Assembly (NCBI RefSeq): GCF_001190925.1
Contig: NZ_CP011072.1
Location: 930,001-994,000, forward strand
Source of the DNA: Azoarcus sp. CIB
GTDB lineage: Bacteria > Pseudomonadota > Gammaproteobacteria > Burkholderiales > Rhodocyclaceae
Direction of reading: 5' to 3'
Length of the DNA stretch: 64,000 nt
Part shown: piece after piece, positions 18,510-29,792 of the stretch
Numbering within the stretch: position 1 is the first letter of the stretch
Layout: each line of letters begins with the position of its first letter
Notes under the pieces: model-generated
What the model was told of the DNA's origin: nothing
Seen by the model: the letters and a program-made list of their open reading frames with translations, nothing else
The model's database searches: none
Translations under genes and position numbers: made by a program

Positions 18510-19199
18510 TCAGTAGCGGGGGCCGGGGGCCGGCTGCATACCGGGCTGCTGGGCCTGCGCGGGCACGATCAGCACTTCGACGCGGCGGTTCTGCGCGCGT
18601 CCCTGCGGCGTTCCGTTGTCGGCGACCGGTCGCGATGCGCCGTAGCCGACGGCGATCAGCCGGCTCGATTCCACGCCACGCTGGTTCATGTAGGTGCGCA
18701 CGGAATCGGCGCGGTTTTCGGACAGCGCCTGGTTCATGCTCGCCGCGCCGGTCGAGTCGGTGTGACCCTCGATCTGCACGATGGTGTCGGGGTATTGCTG
18801 GATGCTCTGCGACAGGCGCGACAGCACTGGCTGGAACTGCGGCTTCACGTCGGCACGGCCGGTGTCGAAGGTGATGTTCTCGGGCGCCTGCAGGCGGATC
18901 GTGTCGCCCTGGCGCTGCACCTGCACGCCGGTGCCGGCCATCTGCTGGCGCAACTCGGCTTCCTGCTTGTCCATCTGGCGGCCGACCAGGCCGCCGACGG
19001 TCGCGCCGATCGCAGCGCCCACCAGGCCGCCCGTCGTGCGGTTGCCCGAACCGCCGACGACGTTGCCCAGGATCGCACCGGCGCCGGCGCCGATGGCCGC
19101 TCCGCGGGTGGTCTGAGCGTGTTCGCCGTAGAACGGATTCTGCGCACACCCTGCGACCGTCAGGATCGACAGGGCCGCGACGATCAATGTTTTTTTCAT
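18510..19199 (-). CDS. OmpA-family outer-membrane lipoprotein with glycine zipper
   Basis: 229 residues. The signal peptide MKKTLIVAALSILTVAGC ends in a lipobox with Cys18. Next comes a glycine-zipper segment (AAIGAGAGAILG ... GGLVGAAIGATVGGLVG, about residues 34-72). The C-terminal OmpA/Pal peptidoglycan-binding domain has ITFDTGRADVKP, IEGHTDSTG, NRADSVRTYM and GRAQNRRVEV. It is predicted to be anchored in the outer membrane and to hold peptidoglycan, like YiaD. The tail (AQAQQPGMQPAPGPRY) is Pro/Gln-rich. A good ribosome site (caggaggc) precedes the ATG. Confidence 0.94.
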   Translation of the reverse strand: MKKTLIVAALSILTVAGCAQNPFYGEHAQTTRGAAIGAGAGAILGNVVGGSGNRTTGGLVGAAIGATVGGLVGRQMDKQEAELRQQMAGTGVQVQRQGDTIRLQAPENITFDTGRADVKPQFQPVLSRLSQSIQQYPDTIVQIEGHTDSTGAASMNQALSENRADSVRTYMNQRGVESSRLIAVGYGASRPVADNGTPQGRAQNRRVEVLIVPAQAQQPGMQPAPGPRY

Positions 19200-19297
19200 T
19201 ATTGCCTCCTGGGTTGAAAAGAGCGAACTGCCCTATTTTGAGCGCGTCCGCCCGCCCGGGGTTCCGGGAAGCATAACGAATTGTAAATGTTCGGGGT

Positions 19298-21868
19298 TCA
19301 GGTGCTGATGCCGATGGCCTGTTCGATGGATGGTGTCGGGCGCTGGATGTGATAGCCCTGGGCGAGATCGATCGACTGGGCGACGACCTTGTCGAGCACC
19401 TCCGCGTCCTCGACATACTCGGCCACGGTGCGGATGCCCAGCTCGCGCGCGAGCGCGACGATGCTGCGCACGAGGGCGCGATCCTTGTCGTTGTGCTTCA
19501 TGCCGAGGATGAAGTCGCCTTCGATCTTCAGGAAGTCGATCGGGAAGCGCTTCACGTAATGGAAGGAGGAGAAGCCCGAGCCGAAGTCGTCGATCGCGAG
19601 ACGGAAGCCTTCGCCCCGCAGGGTGTTGATGAAGCGTTCCAGCAGGGCCATGTTCTTGATCGTCTCGCGCTCGGTGATCTCGAACACGATGCGCGACGGG
19701 TCGAAGCCCGACGCACTGGCGATGCGCCGCGTCTCCTGCACGAAATCGTTGAGCACCAGCGCGCGCGGCGACATGTTGAGGAACAGCAGGCCCTGGTAAT
19801 TGGCCGCGGTGGCCGCCTCGAGCGCGCGCTCCATCAGGATGTAATCGAGCTTGTGCATCAGCCCCATTTTCTCGGCGATCGCGACGAAGGCGTCGGCGAC
19901 CAGGATGGAGCCGTCGTCGAGACGGATGCGCGCGAGCACTTCGAGCGCCTCGACCTTGCCCGTCTTCGGGTCGATGATGGGCTGGTAGTAGGGGATCACT
20001 CCGCGCGCCTCGACCGCCGCGAGGATCAGCATGCTCTTCTCGGACAGCGAGCGGAACACCTCGACGACGTCCTGTTCGGTGGGGATCGCCACCCGGCCTT
20101 TGCCATCGGCCTTGGCGCGATACATCATGCTGTCGGCGAACAGGAACAGGTCCTTGGTCTCGATGGCGTGGTCCGGATAGACCGCCATGCCGACCGACAG
20201 CGAGCCGTTTACGCGCGTATTGTCCGGGGTCTCGATCGCCAGCAAGGTCACGGCTTCGATGATGCGCTGGGCGACCTCGATGGTGCCGGCGAGGTCGGTC
20301 TCGGGCAGGATCGCGACGAACTCGTCGCCGCCGTAGCGCGCGAGCAGGTCGTCCTCGCGGATCGCCTGACGGATGGTCGTCGCGACCTCCTGCAGGAACA
20401 CGTCGCCGAAGCCGTGGCCGTAGGTGTCGTTCACCGACTTGAAGTTGTCGGCGTCGATCATCAGCAGTCCGAACTTGTAGCCGTGACGCCCCGAGCGCGT
20501 CGCCTCGCTGTCGAGCAGCTCCCAGAACACGCGCTGGTTGTAGAGGTTGGTCAGCGGGTCGCGCGTCGCGTAGTACTCGAGGTCTTTGGTGTACTTGTCG
20601 ATCGCCTTCACCGAGCCGACCACGTTCAGCAGCGTCGACAGGATGCTCTCGACCACCAGCCAGCGCGTCGCGTCGGTGCCGGCCTGGGCCTGCATGCCGA
20701 TGCCGACGATGCCGCCGATCTTGGGCGCCTCGACCAGCAGGGACTTCGTCTGCACCTCAATGTCGCAGCGCACCAGCTCCGGCGCGTTGCGCGAGCTGTC
20801 GGCGATGTTGTGCTCGATGCTCACGGCGTAGCCGTCGGCGAAGTAGGGGTTGCGGCGCAGCGATTCGCGCACGGTCTCCTCGAACAGCTGCCGGCTCTCC
20901 GTCGACGGCGCGTAGCGCCAGAACACCTCGAGGTCGAAGACGTCCTCGCCGGTCTTGAAGATCGAGAACAGCGCGTAGGCCGGCATCACGCCGTCGATGT
21001 CGATGAGCAGGCGATTCACATACTCGCGCCAGTCCTTGACGACATCGGACGTGAGGATGAATTTCTCCAGCAGGCGGATCTCGAACTCGAGCATGTCCTT
21101 GTCGACGGCCACGCTGCGGACGCGCTCGGTGAGCTGCCTGACCTCGGTCACGACCGGGCTGAATTCGCTGAAGCCGAAATCGAGCGAAGCGTTTTCGAGT
21201 TGCTTCAGGTCCGAAAGCCGGGTGATCGAGCGTATGTTCGTCGCAAAGCCCGCGATCGCCTTGTCCAGCCGGCGGCGGATATACATCACCATCAACAGCG
21301 TCGCCACGATCGCCACCGGCACCACCGGCGCGAAGGCGAACATGAACTGGCGGTTGCCGGCCTCGAGGAGCGGTCGGATGTCCTGGCGCACGTCGATCAC
21401 GCCCAGCACTTCGCCGGGCTTCGCGTTCGTGTGGCATTGCCGGCATTCGGCCTCGGCGCGCAGGGCGTTGATGAAGCGCACTTCCGGGCCCTGATCGATG
21501 CGGCGGCTCTCGCCGGTCGCAATCACCTCGAGGATCGCCGCATCCATCTCGCGCTGCTTGATCTCGCCGAACAGTTCGGTGACGCGCGGCGCGCGGTAGA
21601 TCGCGATCTGGTGCTGGGTATTGTCCACCGAACGCTCGATCGCGCGGATGAATTCCTCAAGCTGCGTGCGCGTCCAGCCGGTGCGCATCAGCTGGAACAT
21701 CGACTGGAAAGTCACTTCCGCGAAGGTGTTCGCGTCGCGCATCGCCTCCTCGCGGATCGAGCGCTCGTAGAGATTGGAGACCACGTACTGGGTGGCGACC
21801 GCGAGCGCCGTCGAGAAGACGACGGCAGCAGTCAGCAGGAGTCCGCGGATGGTCTTGATCGGAGTCAT
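19298..21868 (-). CDS. Membrane-bound GGDEF-EAL protein with periplasmic CxxCH (haem c-type) sensor domain
   Basis: 856 residues from ATG 21868 (an upstream in-frame GTG at 21913 would add an unlikely Cys-rich leader). Order: membrane helix 9-31; periplasmic region with ECRQCH (Cys142, Cys145, His146), a c-type haem-attachment motif of the kind found in Tll0287/DUF3365-like sensors; second membrane helix about 170-190; linker; GGDEF domain with RYGGDEF and an REDD inhibitory (I-site) tetrad five residues before it; EAL domain with EVLAR, EITERE and IDDFGSG. Both catalytic domains look intact, so it may make and break c-di-GMP in response to haem redox or ligand state. It lies two genes from a second CxxCH cyclase. 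Confidence 0.92.
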   Translation of the reverse strand: MTPIKTIRGLLLTAAVVFSTALAVATQYVVSNLYERSIREEAMRDANTFAEVTFQSMFQLMRTGWTRTQLEEFIRAIERSVDNTQHQIAIYRAPRVTELFGEIKQREMDAAILEVIATGESRRIDQGPEVRFINALRAEAECRQCHTNAKPGEVLGVIDVRQDIRPLLEAGNRQFMFAFAPVVPVAIVATLLMVMYIRRRLDKAIAGFATNIRSITRLSDLKQLENASLDFGFSEFSPVVTEVRQLTERVRSVAVDKDMLEFEIRLLEKFILTSDVVKDWREYVNRLLIDIDGVMPAYALFSIFKTGEDVFDLEVFWRYAPSTESRQLFEETVRESLRRNPYFADGYAVSIEHNIADSSRNAPELVRCDIEVQTKSLLVEAPKIGGIVGIGMQAQAGTDATRWLVVESILSTLLNVVGSVKAIDKYTKDLEYYATRDPLTNLYNQRVFWELLDSEATRSGRHGYKFGLLMIDADNFKSVNDTYGHGFGDVFLQEVATTIRQAIREDDLLARYGGDEFVAILPETDLAGTIEVAQRIIEAVTLLAIETPDNTRVNGSLSVGMAVYPDHAIETKDLFLFADSMMYRAKADGKGRVAIPTEQDVVEVFRSLSEKSMLILAAVEARGVIPYYQPIIDPKTGKVEALEVLARIRLDDGSILVADAFVAIAEKMGLMHKLDYILMERALEAATAANYQGLLFLNMSPRALVLNDFVQETRRIASASGFDPSRIVFEITERETIKNMALLERFINTLRGEGFRLAIDDFGSGFSSFHYVKRFPIDFLKIEGDFILGMKHNDKDRALVRSIVALARELGIRTVAEYVEDAEVLDKVVAQSIDLAQGYHIQRPTPSIEQAIGIST

Positions 21869-21981
21869 TGCGTATGGCGATCCCGGACTTGCGCAGGCGC
21901 TGCACGCGGTCACCGCCGGGGACCGGTCTGACGCCCGACGCGGAGTGTAAGAACGCGTAACAAAAAGGAAATTTCCGCGGA

Positions 21982-22680
21982 CTATACTCCCACGCCCCCA
22001 TTACGGAAAGCCTTGTTCCGGGCGGGTGAATCGCCTTCCGCGAGGAGCGCTTCGGCCTGCTCGCGCGTAAGGAATCGGCCCGGCAGGGGGATCAGCCCGG
22101 CAACGGCGGCACGATAGCGGGCGTAGGGGGCGCCGTGCAGCGCGAGGAGCTTACGCTCCTCGAGCAGGGAGCCGATCCAGAGGTAGGCGGTGATGCACAG
22201 CGACGACGTCAGCCGCGCGGCATCCATGTCGCGCGTCCACAGGATCAGCAGGCCCAGGAAGTACCACGGGTGGCGCACGATGCGGTGCAACGGCGACAGT
22301 TGCAGGTGCCCTTCCGCGTGCGCCGGCGGTTGCGCATCCGCGCGCCACTGAGCGAGGCCCGAAAAGCCTCCCATGTCGTAATGGCGGGTCGTCCACACGA
22401 AACCTGCCACGGCCGCGAGCGCCACGGCGTTCGCGATCCAGGCGCCGACGCCGGACCATTCCCACAGCAGCGGGCCGCGCAGTTCGAAGGTGAGCCATGC
22501 GGGCGGCACGAGCAGCAGCACCGCGATGGCGTTGAAGGCCAGCCGGTAGCCGCGCGTCGCGGCAGGCCAGTGCCGTGTGACGAATCCCTTCGCCGCGAAC
22601 GAGGCCAGCAGGGAATGGATCAATCCGTACAGCGCCCACACGGCGACGAGGATGGCGAGCTGTGCGGCGGACGGTGACAT
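21982..22680 (-). CDS. NnrU/isoprenylcysteine methyltransferase-like membrane protein
   Basis: 232 residues with about six membrane helices. The C-terminal half carries the PEMT/ICMT-type signature: RIVRHPWYFLGLLILW, then EERKLLALHGAPYARYRAAV, which in this superfamily binds S-adenosylmethionine. NnrU (denitrification) and MddA (methanethiol methylation) proteins share this outline, so either a membrane methyltransferase or an NnrU-type protein of unknown role is possible. It is read with, and ends 113 bases before, the GGDEF-EAL gene. Inner membrane. Confidence 0.75.
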   Translation of the reverse strand: MSPSAAQLAILVAVWALYGLIHSLLASFAAKGFVTRHWPAATRGYRLAFNAIAVLLLVPPAWLTFELRGPLLWEWSGVGAWIANAVALAAVAGFVWTTRHYDMGGFSGLAQWRADAQPPAHAEGHLQLSPLHRIVRHPWYFLGLLILWTRDMDAARLTSSLCITAYLWIGSLLEERKLLALHGAPYARYRAAVAGLIPLPGRFLTREQAEALLAEGDSPARNKAFRNGGVGV

Positions 22681-22764
22681 GGGCGGCCTCGGCGGTGTCG
22701 CGTGCGGGCGGATCCCGCGGCGAGCGGGATGATGTCACGATTGCCCGCACGCGGTCGTGCTTTC

Positions 22765-23313
22765 CTACAGCGCGCGTTCGATCGCCTCGCGCACTTCCCG
22801 GGAGTCCGGCTCGACCCGGCTCGGGAACGACGCGGTCACCTTGCCGTTGCGATCGACCACGTACTTGTGGAAGTTCCAGCGCGGGGCGCCCGACTGCCGC
22901 GCGAGTTCGCGGAACACCGGATGGGCGCCGTCCCCGCTGACGCCGATCGGCGAGAACATGTCGAAACTCACCCCGTAATTCACGAAGCACACCTGCGCGG
23001 CCTCGGCCTCGTTCGCGGCTTCCTGACGAAAATCGTTCGACGCGAAGCCGAGGACCATGAGGCCGCGGTCCTTGTACTGCCGGTGCAGCGCTTCGAGCGC
23101 CTTGAACTGTCCCGTGTAGCCGCAGTGGCTGGCAGTGTTGACGATCAGCAGTGGCTTGCCGCCGTAGCGCTGGCGCAGATTGACGACCTCTTCCGAGTGC
23201 AGACGACGCATGGAGTGATCAAGGTAGGTGAGGCCGTCGGCGGGGCCGGCCGCGGACGCGCCGAGGGGGAGCAGCAGGGCGGCACACGCCGCCGCGGAGA
23301 GTGCGCGGATCAT
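22765..23313 (-). CDS. Secreted glutathione peroxidase-family protein
   Basis: 182 residues from ATG 23313, behind gagaaaa. A signal peptide ([21 protein letters not shown]) precedes a glutathione peroxidase domain with the peroxidatic cysteine in [12 protein letters not shown] (Cys, not selenocysteine), GFASNDF, and the Trp/Asn block [13 protein letters not shown]. Unlike cytosolic BtuE/Gpx it is predicted to be periplasmic, where it would reduce peroxides with thioredoxin-like or glutathione donors. It is divergent from the downstream CxxCH diguanylate cyclase. Confidence 0.9.
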   Translation of the reverse strand: MIRALSAAACAALLLPLGASAAGPADGLTYLDHSMRRLHSEEVVNLRQRYGGKPLLIVNTASHCGYTGQFKALEALHRQYKDRGLMVLGFASNDFRQEAANEAEAAQVCFVNYGVSFDMFSPIGVSGDGAHPVFRELARQSGAPRWNFHKYVVDRNGKVTASFPSRVEPDSREVREAIERAL

Positions 23314-23507
23314 TGGTTTTCTCGCTGTTGGGGCTGGGGTGTCACTGAGACCCCGGAAGTCCGGTTCGAGTTCGTCGCGGGCGCGCAGCGGCGATGCCAG
23401 GAGCAAAGGTGAACATCCCCCATTTCCGGGTGTTACAAAGCTTTTCAGGGCATAATTGCACCCCGGCGAAACAATCAAGCGGGGAGGCGCGCACCCCCGG
23501 AGTCCGA

Positions 23508-25373
23508 ATGAATCTGAATCGAAAGATGACCCTGCTGTTCGGCGGCATCGCTGTGGGCACACTGGTGATGCTGATCCTGATCAGCCTTTATGCCTTCCGC
23601 AGCTATTCGATCGCCTCGTCGACGGCGCACGTGCGCACGGCCGCAGAAATCGTGCGCGTACATCTGACCGAGTCGATGATCCAGGGGGTCATCGACAAGC
23701 GCGAACAATTCCTCAACCGCCTGCTCGAGGTCCAGGGGCTGCGCACGGCGAGGGTCGTGCGCTCCACGCACGTGAATGAACAGTTCGGCGCCGGCATGAA
23801 CCGCGAAATGAACGCGGACGAGATCGAGAAGCTCGTGCTCGCCGACGGCCAGCCCCGCTACGAGATCCGCGACGAAGCCGGCGATTCGGTGTTCCGCGGC
23901 ACCATTCCGTTCGCCGCCTCTTCGCGCGGCACCCCGAACTGCCTGCAGTGCCACAAGGTCAACGAGGGGACGGTGCTCGGCGCGGTCACGATGGAGCTTT
24001 CGCTCACCGAGCTGAAGGAAAAGGCGCTCATGACCGTGACCTGGATCAGCGTCACCATGGCGGTGTTCGCGGTGCTCTCCATCCTTCTCGCCCGGCGTCT
24101 GATCCTGCCGGTCGGCTCGACTGCGCAGGCGGTGGAGCGTGCAGTGCACCGCGCGCTGAAGGGCGACTTCAAGGGGCGCGTGGAAAAGCGTACCGACGAC
24201 GAGATCGGCCAGATCGCCAGCGAGACCAACAACCTGCTCACCTTCCTCGACGATGGCCTCGCGCGCATCAGCCAGCGCGTGGTGCAGCTCACCGGCCGCA
24301 CCCTGCGACAGGACGACAACCAGCTCGAGGTCGCGATCGACATGGTCAACGGCCTCGCCGATGCGTCCAGCTTCAAGCAGGCGATCGAGGAAGACGAGAC
24401 CAAGGCCGAGATATTCGACCGTTTCGGCCGCGTGCTGACCGACCAGTTCGGCGTGCGCGAATTCTCCATCTACGAGACCTCCGGGCCGAAGCAGCTGGAA
24501 CCCTTCATGGTGGACGGCGTGCAGGGCGGCTCGTGCCGCTGGTGCGATCCGCAGATCCTCGTGCGCAGCGACATGTGCCGCGCCAAGCGCTCCGGGCACA
24601 CCGTCGATGGCCTGACCCAGCCGGGCATCTGCTATGCGTTCAAGCAGCCCGACGATACGGGGGAGACGCGCCGCCACTATTGCGTGCCCATCATGCAGTC
24701 CGGCGCGGTGGGCAGCATCGTCCAGCTCGTGGTGCGTGGATCGGAGGCCGCGCGCTTCCATACCCAGGTGCCGTACGTGAACGTCTATGTGCGCGAGATG
24801 GCGCCGGTCCTGGAGGCCAAGCGCCTGACCGAGACGCTGCGCGAGTCCTCGTTGCGCGATGCGATGACGGGTCTGAACAACCGCCGCTTCCTCGAGGAAT
24901 ACGTCGACACCCTGGTCGCCACGGCGCGCCGGCGCAAGATCGAGCTGGCGATCATGGTGCTGGACATCGACTACTTCAAGATGGTGAACGACACCTACGG
25001 CCACGATGCCGGCGACGCGGTGCTGAAATCGCTGGCCGCGGTGCTGCGCACTTCGGTGCGGGCATCCGACATGGTCATCCGCTTCGGCGGGGAAGAGTTC
25101 CTCATCGTCCTGCAGGAAACCGAGGCGGAGAATGCGCTGCGTGTCGCCGAGAACATCCGCGCGACCGTCGAGGATCTGAAGATCCAGATCGGGGGCGCCG
25201 TGCTGCAGAAGACGATCTCGATCGGCCTGGCGATGTTCCCCGAGGACAGCGAAACCTTCTGGCAGACGGTGAAGTTCGCGGACGTGGCCCTCTATCGCGC
25301 GAAGGATGACGGCCGCAATCGCGTCGTGCGCTTCAGGTCCGAGATGTGGGAAGGGCACGCCGACTCGTACTGA
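23508..25373 (+). CDS. Diguanylate cyclase with periplasmic CxxCH motif, HAMP and cytoplasmic cysteine-rich domain
   Basis: 621 residues, ATG behind ccggag. Order: membrane helix 9-31; periplasmic domain with NCLQCH (Cys145, Cys148, His149), a haem c attachment motif; membrane helix about 176-200; HAMP about 197-250; a GAF-like region carrying Cys343, 346, 357, 375 and 392 ([25 protein letters not shown]); and a GGDEF domain with RFGGEEF and an RASD inhibitory site. No EAL follows, so it is a c-di-GMP synthase. The haem motif suggests periplasmic redox or gas sensing, and the five cytoplasmic cysteines could bind a metal or cluster (inference). Confidence 0.9.
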   Translation: MNLNRKMTLLFGGIAVGTLVMLILISLYAFRSYSIASSTAHVRTAAEIVRVHLTESMIQGVIDKREQFLNRLLEVQGLRTARVVRSTHVNEQFGAGMNREMNADEIEKLVLADGQPRYEIRDEAGDSVFRGTIPFAASSRGTPNCLQCHKVNEGTVLGAVTMELSLTELKEKALMTVTWISVTMAVFAVLSILLARRLILPVGSTAQAVERAVHRALKGDFKGRVEKRTDDEIGQIASETNNLLTFLDDGLARISQRVVQLTGRTLRQDDNQLEVAIDMVNGLADASSFKQAIEEDETKAEIFDRFGRVLTDQFGVREFSIYETSGPKQLEPFMVDGVQGGSCRWCDPQILVRSDMCRAKRSGHTVDGLTQPGICYAFKQPDDTGETRRHYCVPIMQSGAVGSIVQLVVRGSEAARFHTQVPYVNVYVREMAPVLEAKRLTETLRESSLRDAMTGLNNRRFLEEYVDTLVATARRRKIELAIMVLDIDYFKMVNDTYGHDAGDAVLKSLAAVLRTSVRASDMVIRFGGEEFLIVLQETEAENALRVAENIRATVEDLKIQIGGAVLQKTISIGLAMFPEDSETFWQTVKFADVALYRAKDDGRNRVVRFRSEMWEGHADSY

Positions 25374-25404
25374 GCGGCGGGGCTGGCGGAAGTCTTCGCG
25401 GGGA

Positions 25405-25426
25405 CGGCCCGCTGCGCGGCGGGCCG
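25405..25426. terminator. Hairpin between convergent genes
   Basis: CGGCCCGC (25405-25412) and GCGGGCCG (25419-25426) form a perfect 8-base stem with a 6-base loop between the diguanylate cyclase stop and the end of the minus-strand hypothetical gene. It lacks a proper U-tract on either side, so terminator activity is only likely. Confidence 0.5.
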
Positions 25427-25428
25427 CC

Positions 25429-26100
25429 TCAGCTGGTCTTTTGCCAGATGGCGATGAGGGCGTCGCGGTGCGCGGCGAGTTCGCCGGGCGCCACCTCGAT
25501 CACCGGGCCGCTCAACGTGTGTCCGGCACAGGCGCCGCGCAGTCGCACGTCCGAGCCCTGGATTGCCACCACCAGTCCGTCCTGGTTGGCCTGCAAACGG
25601 CTCTGGCGGTCCTGGTCGCTCACCAGCACGCTGCCGTTGGTGAGGTTCAGTCGCGCGTTGAGTGTGGCGTCCTTGCCCGAGTTCAGGCGCGCCCCGACTA
25701 CGCAGGCCACCATGCGGAACTCCCCCGCCAGCGCGAGCGCATGCCGGCGCAGGAAGCGCGCGCGCTCGACGTCGGTGAGGGGCACGCGCCCGGCCGTGCG
25801 CCGCGCGAGCTGGTCGAGCTCGTCGTCGGTGAGGTGCGGGCCGGCGGCGACCAACTCCTCGCGGGGAACGGCCGCAGCCGCGGTGTTCAGAACGTCGAGG
25901 TGATGGTGGTGGGAAACCACCGCGATGCCAGCCTTCCCGAGCTGCTTTGCCGTCACCGTCGGCATTCCCTGCAGCACCATCGCGCCGAGCAGTTCCTGCA
26001 CGGCCTTGCATAATTTCTCATGGTTGCCGTCGAGAAATGCGGCGGGCGCTTCGAGTTCGAACTCGAAGCCGACGGTGAGCTTAAGATTTGCCTTGGGCAT
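25429..26100 (-). CDS. Conserved-looking hypothetical protein, 223 residues
   Basis: The start is uncertain: ATG 26100 (MPKANLKLTVGFEFELE), ATG 26112 and GTG 26118 are in frame and none has a clear ribosome site. No signal peptide or membrane helix. The region VVSHHHHLDV has four consecutive histidines. A central charged helical stretch (LTDDELDQLARRTAGRVPL) is followed by a beta-rich C-terminus (NARLNLTNGSVLVSDQ, LRGACAGHTLSGPVIEV) that could be a PilZ-like or OB-like barrel, although the RxxxR/DxSxxG motif of PilZ is not obvious. I do not recognise the family. Codon use matches the neighbours. Confidence 0.75.
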   Translation of the reverse strand: MPKANLKLTVGFEFELEAPAAFLDGNHEKLCKAVQELLGAMVLQGMPTVTAKQLGKAGIAVVSHHHHLDVLNTAAAAVPREELVAAGPHLTDDELDQLARRTAGRVPLTDVERARFLRRHALALAGEFRMVACVVGARLNSGKDATLNARLNLTNGSVLVSDQDRQSRLQANQDGLVVAIQGSDVRLRGACAGHTLSGPVIEVAPGELAAHRDALIAIWQKTS

Positions 26101-26149
26101 GGGGCTGCGCATGGGCACCGCGCCCGAAGGCGCGAGCCGGGTAAATGTC

Positions 26150-27214
26150 TTAACGGACGACTTGCGTGAGCTCGCCGGACTTGTAGCGCGCGGCGATCTC
26201 TTCCAGCGACGCCGGCTTGATGCGGCTCGCCTGACCGGCGCAGCCGAAGGCCTCGAAGCGCGCCTTGCACACCAGCTTGGCGGCTTCGCGGGCCGGTTTC
26301 AGGAACTCGCGCGGATCGAATTTCGACGGGTTCTCGAACAGGAACTTGCGCACCGCGCCGGTCATCGCGAGGCGGATGTCGGTGTCGATGTTGATCTTGC
26401 GCACACCGAACTTGATCGCGGTCTGGATCTCCTCGACCGGCACGCCGTAGGTTTCCTTCATGTCGCCGCCGTACTGGCGGATGATTTCGAGCAGCTCCTG
26501 CGGCACGCTCGACGAGCCGTGCATCACCAGGTGGGTGTTCGGCAGGCGCGCGTGGATCGCCTTCACGCGCTCGATCGCGAGGATGTCGCCGGTCGGCTTG
26601 CGCGTGAATTTGTAGGCGCCGTGGCTGGTGCCGATCGCGATCGCCAGCGCGTCGCAGTCGGTCTGCTTGACGAAGTCGGCCGCCTGGTCGGGGTCGGTGA
26701 GCAGCATCGAGTGGTCCAGCGTGCCTTCTGCGCCGATGCCGTCTTCTTCACCGGCCTGGCCCGTCTCCAGCGAGCCGAGGCACCCCAGTTCGGCCTCCAC
26801 GGTGACGCCGATGGCGTGCGAGAACTTCACGACCTCGCGGCTCACCGCGACGTTGTACTCGTACGAGGACGGGGTCTTGCCGTCTTCCATCAGCGAGCCG
26901 TCCATCATCACGCTGGAGAAGCCGGAACGGATCGCGCCCATGCAGATGGCGGGCGACTGGCCGTGATCCTGGTGCATCACGACGGGGATCTGCGGATAGG
27001 CCTCGACGGCGGCGTCGATCAGGTGGCGCAGGAAGGCTTCGCCGGCGTACTTCCGGGCGCCGGCCGAGGCCTGCATGATCACCGGGCTGTCGCACTCGGC
27101 CGCAGCTTCCATGATCGCCTGGACCTGCTCGAGGTTGTTGACGTTGAACGCCGGCAAACCGTAGCCGTTTTCGGCGGCGTGATCGAGCAGCTGGCGCATG
27201 GAAACGAGGGGCAT
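26150..27214 (-). CDS. fbaA: Class II fructose-bisphosphate aldolase
   Basis: 354 residues of the CbbA/Fba subtype. Zinc and catalytic motifs are [28 protein letters not shown] and VMHGSSSVP, followed by [13 protein letters not shown]. It splits fructose-1,6-bisphosphate (and, in the Calvin cycle, condenses DHAP with erythrose-4-phosphate). A clear ribosome site (ggagaagg) precedes the ATG. The 135-base gap before it contains TAAAAT on the minus strand, so it may have its own promoter although it lies last in the pgk-pyk-bluB-fba series. Confidence 0.97.
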   Translation of the reverse strand: MPLVSMRQLLDHAAENGYGLPAFNVNNLEQVQAIMEAAAECDSPVIMQASAGARKYAGEAFLRHLIDAAVEAYPQIPVVMHQDHGQSPAICMGAIRSGFSSVMMDGSLMEDGKTPSSYEYNVAVSREVVKFSHAIGVTVEAELGCLGSLETGQAGEEDGIGAEGTLDHSMLLTDPDQAADFVKQTDCDALAIAIGTSHGAYKFTRKPTGDILAIERVKAIHARLPNTHLVMHGSSSVPQELLEIIRQYGGDMKETYGVPVEEIQTAIKFGVRKINIDTDIRLAMTGAVRKFLFENPSKFDPREFLKPAREAAKLVCKARFEAFGCAGQASRIKPASLEEIAARYKSGELTQVVR

Positions 27215-27349
27215 TGTCCTTCTCCGGTATCAAGTGCAGGCACGACAGACGTGCCGGGTTGCGAATTGGCTCGCATTTTAGCGTTTGTTGGGCGGCGGTG
27301 GGTCCGGCGAAGGAAACGGCATGCAAATACCTGCCGCCGCGCCGTCCTG

Positions 27350-29607
<2,258 letters not shown>

Positions 29608-29726
29608 GTTTTCTCCGTGTCGATATGCATCCGAGAACACGATTCTACCTGCGCGCGAAAGGGCGACGGGGCCGACATGGCCGCGATGCGCGGCGTCTCG
29701 CCCTTGGGCTGGGCTCGTCCGCCCTC

Positions 29727-29753
29727 TCGACAGATGCTGAAGCTTCCTATAAT
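29727..29753 (+). promoter_or_regulatory. Predicted sigma-70-type promoter of the Cache-domain gene
   Basis: TCGACA (29727-29732) and a consensus TATAAT (29748-29753) are separated by 15 bases, shorter than the optimum of 17. The ATG follows about 40 bases later. It lies in the gap divergent from pyk. Confidence 0.6.
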
Positions 29754-29792
29754 TTTGTCTTCATCAATTCAAATACCGGACTTCCGAACGCC

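Noticed and set aside
19349-21931. Long plus-strand open frame antisense to the GGDEF-EAL gene
   Set aside because: Same reasoning: the minus-strand protein has all catalytic motifs, while this frame is a composition artefact.
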